Below, in pieces: positions 62,276 to 64,000 of a stretch of 64,000 bases of DNA (position 1 is its first letter; the number at the start of each line of letters is the position of its first letter). The DNA comes from Stigmatella ashevillena (GTDB lineage Bacteria > Myxococcota > Myxococcia > Myxococcales > Myxococcaceae). Under the pieces are notes generated by a model that was not told the origin of the DNA, did not search any database, and saw only the letters and a list, made by a program, of their open reading frames with translations. Made by a program: the position numbers and the translations under genes. The DNA is taken from NCBI RefSeq assembly GCF_028368975.1, contig NZ_JAQNDM010000002.1:6132425-6196424 (forward strand), read 5' to 3'.

Positions 62276-64000
62276 TTATTCCGTCTGGGCGTTCGCGAAA
62301 TCCTGCTGCCAGGTCTTGGGCAGACGGGACGCCACGTCCAAGGGCTGCTGGGGAGGCGCCTGGAGAAGGTCCTGCATGGACTTGTCGCCCACGAGGAAAC
62401 CGCCGGCGAACAAGGTGCGCTCCTGACTGTCCACTTCGCGCAGCTCGTAGGGCGTTCCCAGCGCGAGGTTGAACACCTGCTTGCCGTTCGCCGGGATGCG
62501 CTTCACCGATTTGATCGTGGAGACGCCCCGTTCCGTGCGCACTTGATCCCGGACCTTTAGCGACCGGGCCGCCACCACCTTGCCATCCGCTTTGATGATG
62601 GGGTGCATCTGCGTCAGGGTGACGCGGTGGCCCGCGTTGTCACGCAGCTGCACGAAGTCGTCGATCTCATGGCCTCGGGCCACGTCGGTGACCGTCAGGA
62701 TCAGCCCCTCCTTGTTGGCCAGGACTTTGTCTCCGATCTCCACCTGTTCCACGGGAAGGATGTGGCCATTGGCCATCTGGATGCGGGTACCCGCAGCCAT
62801 GCAGCTGTTCTGGAAGAAGAGCCTCTGGCTCGTCAACGTCCGGCCATCGATGGCCTGTGACTTGAAGAACGGCTCGAGGGTGTGGGTGCCGCCCGCAGTG
62901 GCGCACCGGGCCTTGCCGATGAGGGTGATGTTAAAGCTGACCGAATTGTTGAGGATGCGGGTGGTCGTGCAAGGCGAGTTCGGGTTCTCGGTGCCGCTGA
63001 TGTCGTAGGAGACATCGGCCAGGTAATTGAACACGGCGGTGTTGTGGCCCACGGGCAGCAGGCTCTTGAGGTCCACGGTGTTTACGCACGTGCCGACGAT
63101 CGAGTGGAGCCGCACCTTGGCATAGGTGTAGTGGTCCACGGTGCACTGCAGGTAGTTCGAGCTGCCGGCCCGGATCTCCGTCCGGATGGGCACATAGAGC
63201 CGCGTGGCATTGAACGGGCTGCCGAGTTCCCAGAAGTCACTGGGATTCAGCTCACCGGGCTTCTCCGCCCGCGAGGCCGCCACCCCTTGGGGAACGGGAG
63301 GGTAGGCCTTGAGGGAGCCCTGGTCGTAACCGGCGACCGCGTAATCGCAGTCCGCGCCTCCGCGAAGCTGGCACATCCAGATGTCGGCCCTGTTGTTGTT
63401 GGGGACGATCTCTCGTGGGTGGAGGAGCGTGAAACCGCCGTCGTCCCGGAGGGCGATGGAGGTCTTCTCCACGGTATAGGAGGTGACATCCCGGCCCGTG
63501 ACGTCATCCACGGCGAGGGCCAGGGACTCCAACCGCAGCAGGCGTCCCTGGGCCACGTCCACCGAGGCCACGGCGCCCACGCCAATGAAGTCGGTGCCCC
63601 CTCCATATTCTTCGCCCGCGTTGGAGGCGACCACCCGGCTCTGGGTGTCTTCCTTGTTGATGTCATAGACGACCAGATCGGCGTAGACGTAGTTGGCGCC
63701 GCCGTGGCAGCTCACCCGGACATAAGGCTCGTACGTGAGGGAGGCCCCGGTCCCGGAGGAGGTAGGGGCCTTCACGATCAGGTAGTGGTCGCACCAGATG
63801 GGGCTGCTCGAGGGAGCATCCATCTTGGCGCCCTCGCGTTGGCGGCGCAGGGCACGTTCCCGGAACAGGGACAACTTGTCGAAGAGTCCGGGCGAGTTCT
63901 TCTCGTCTTTGCCGGCGGCCCGGAGCCTGTCGACGACGAAGGCGTGCTGCGCATCGTCGGCCAGGTCCAGATCGATGCTGAGCCGGTCTTCGTGTTTGAT
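62276..64000 (-). CDS. Hint-domain (Hedgehog/intein-type) protein, 5' end outside window
   Basis: The frame is open to the right edge (IKHEDRLSIDLDLADDAQHA...), so the start lies outside; an internal TTG at 63874 is unlikely to be the real start. About 574 residues are visible. The first 400 are a beta-rich extracytoplasmic region with paired Cys and no known family. The last 175 residues start at the Hint nucleophile Cys (codon 62801-62803, NSCMAAGTRIQMANG), then show block B TQMHPI and the end block FNLALG and LFAGGFLVGD. The usual terminal VHN is VGD, so self-cleavage at the Cys (Hedgehog-like) is possible but two-sided splicing is not. It probably exports and releases its N-terminal part. 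Confidence 0.72.
   Translation of the reverse strand: MKHEDRLSIDLDLADDAQHAFVVDRLRAAGKDEKNSPGLFDKLSLFRERALRRQREGAKMDAPSSSPIWCDHYLIVKAPTSSGTGASLTYEPYVRVSCHGGANYVYADLVVYDINKEDTQSRVVASNAGEEYGGGTDFIGVGAVASVDVAQGRLLRLESLALAVDDVTGRDVTSYTVEKTSIALRDDGGFTLLHPREIVPNNNRADIWMCQLRGGADCDYAVAGYDQGSLKAYPPVPQGVAASRAEKPGELNPSDFWELGSPFNATRLYVPIRTEIRAGSSNYLQCTVDHYTYAKVRLHSIVGTCVNTVDLKSLLPVGHNTAVFNYLADVSYDISGTENPNSPCTTTRILNNSVSFNITLIGKARCATAGGTHTLEPFFKSQAIDGRTLTSQRLFFQNSCMAAGTRIQMANGHILPVEQVEIGDKVLANKEGLILTVTDVARGHEIDDFVQLRDNAGHRVTLTQMHPIIKADGKVVAARSLKVRDQVRTERGVSTIKSVKRIPANGKQVFNLALGTPYELREVDSQERTLFAGGFLVGDKSMQDLLQAPPQQPLDVASRLPKTWQQDFANAQTE

Overview
The window is high-GC DNA of a predatory, social myxobacterium (Myxococcota, most likely Cystobacterineae; genus not determinable from the sequence). 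The evidence is MYXO-CTERM-type C-terminal tails (a Cys motif, one hydrophobic helix and an Arg cluster), OmpA proteins with thrombospondin type 3 calcium repeats, a eukaryotic-type Ser/Thr kinase with a Cys-rich outer tail, RCC1-repeat lipoproteins, and many secreted hydrolases and lipoproteins. No rRNA, tRNA, CRISPR array, prophage or intact transposase was found.

Layout. 0-0.7 kb: end of an LprI-like gene. 0.9-9.7 kb: surface cluster of two paralogous OmpA/TSP3 proteins and a giant Ig-repeat protein with a MYXO-CTERM-like tail. 9.9-16.8 kb: a MshEN-REC-adenylate cyclase signalling protein coupled to a GspG-like protein, a degenerate sigma-54 activator-like protein, a GNAT-like protein, a histone-like basic protein, a macro-domain protein coupled to a methyltransferase-like protein, a CmpB-type membrane protein and two small unknowns. 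16.9-20.0 kb: a large methyltransferase/aminotransferase fusion with the architecture of plant methionine S-methyltransferase. 20.1-32.2 kb: trypsin-like protease, cupin, PQQ-type sugar dehydrogenase, CocE/NonD hydrolase, TetR regulator, metallo-beta-lactamase-fold hydrolase, S9 peptidase, DisA-N-like protein. 32.2-35.8 kb: Sco and cytochrome oxidase genes (small CPxC membrane protein, subunit II, subunit I; no subunit III). 36.0-41.1 kb: SLT transglycosylase and lipoproteins including an astacin-like protease. 41.1-41.9 kb: gene-free. 41.9-49.0 kb: kinase, lipoprotein, an AHSA1/ArsR/PhnB-like set and an 870-residue unknown. 49.05-49.76 kb: a VOC gene between two inverted, nearly identical palindromic elements of about 85 bp (MITE-like). 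49.8-64 kb: methyltransferase, two EEP-family phosphodiesterases, two RCC1 lipoproteins, alpha/beta hydrolase, a decayed esterase-like pseudogene, a GH76/CBM42/crystallin glycanase, a HAD phosphatase, a lipoprotein and a Hint-domain protein running off the right edge.

Working together. Most products appear to be exported: proteases, a mannanase-like enzyme, nucleases or phosphodiesterases, a sugar dehydrogenase and repeat-rich adhesin-like proteins, matching a life of attacking other microbes and building surface contacts. Signalling genes (cyclase/REC, kinase, TetR, ArsR, DisA-N-like) are scattered among them. The clearest co-expressed units are the OmpA/Ig cluster, cyclase/GspG-like, macro/methyltransferase, cox, AHSA1/ArsR/VOC, alpha/beta hydrolase/RCC1, and Hint protein/lipoprotein. 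All functions are inferred by reading the translated sequence; no database search was run.
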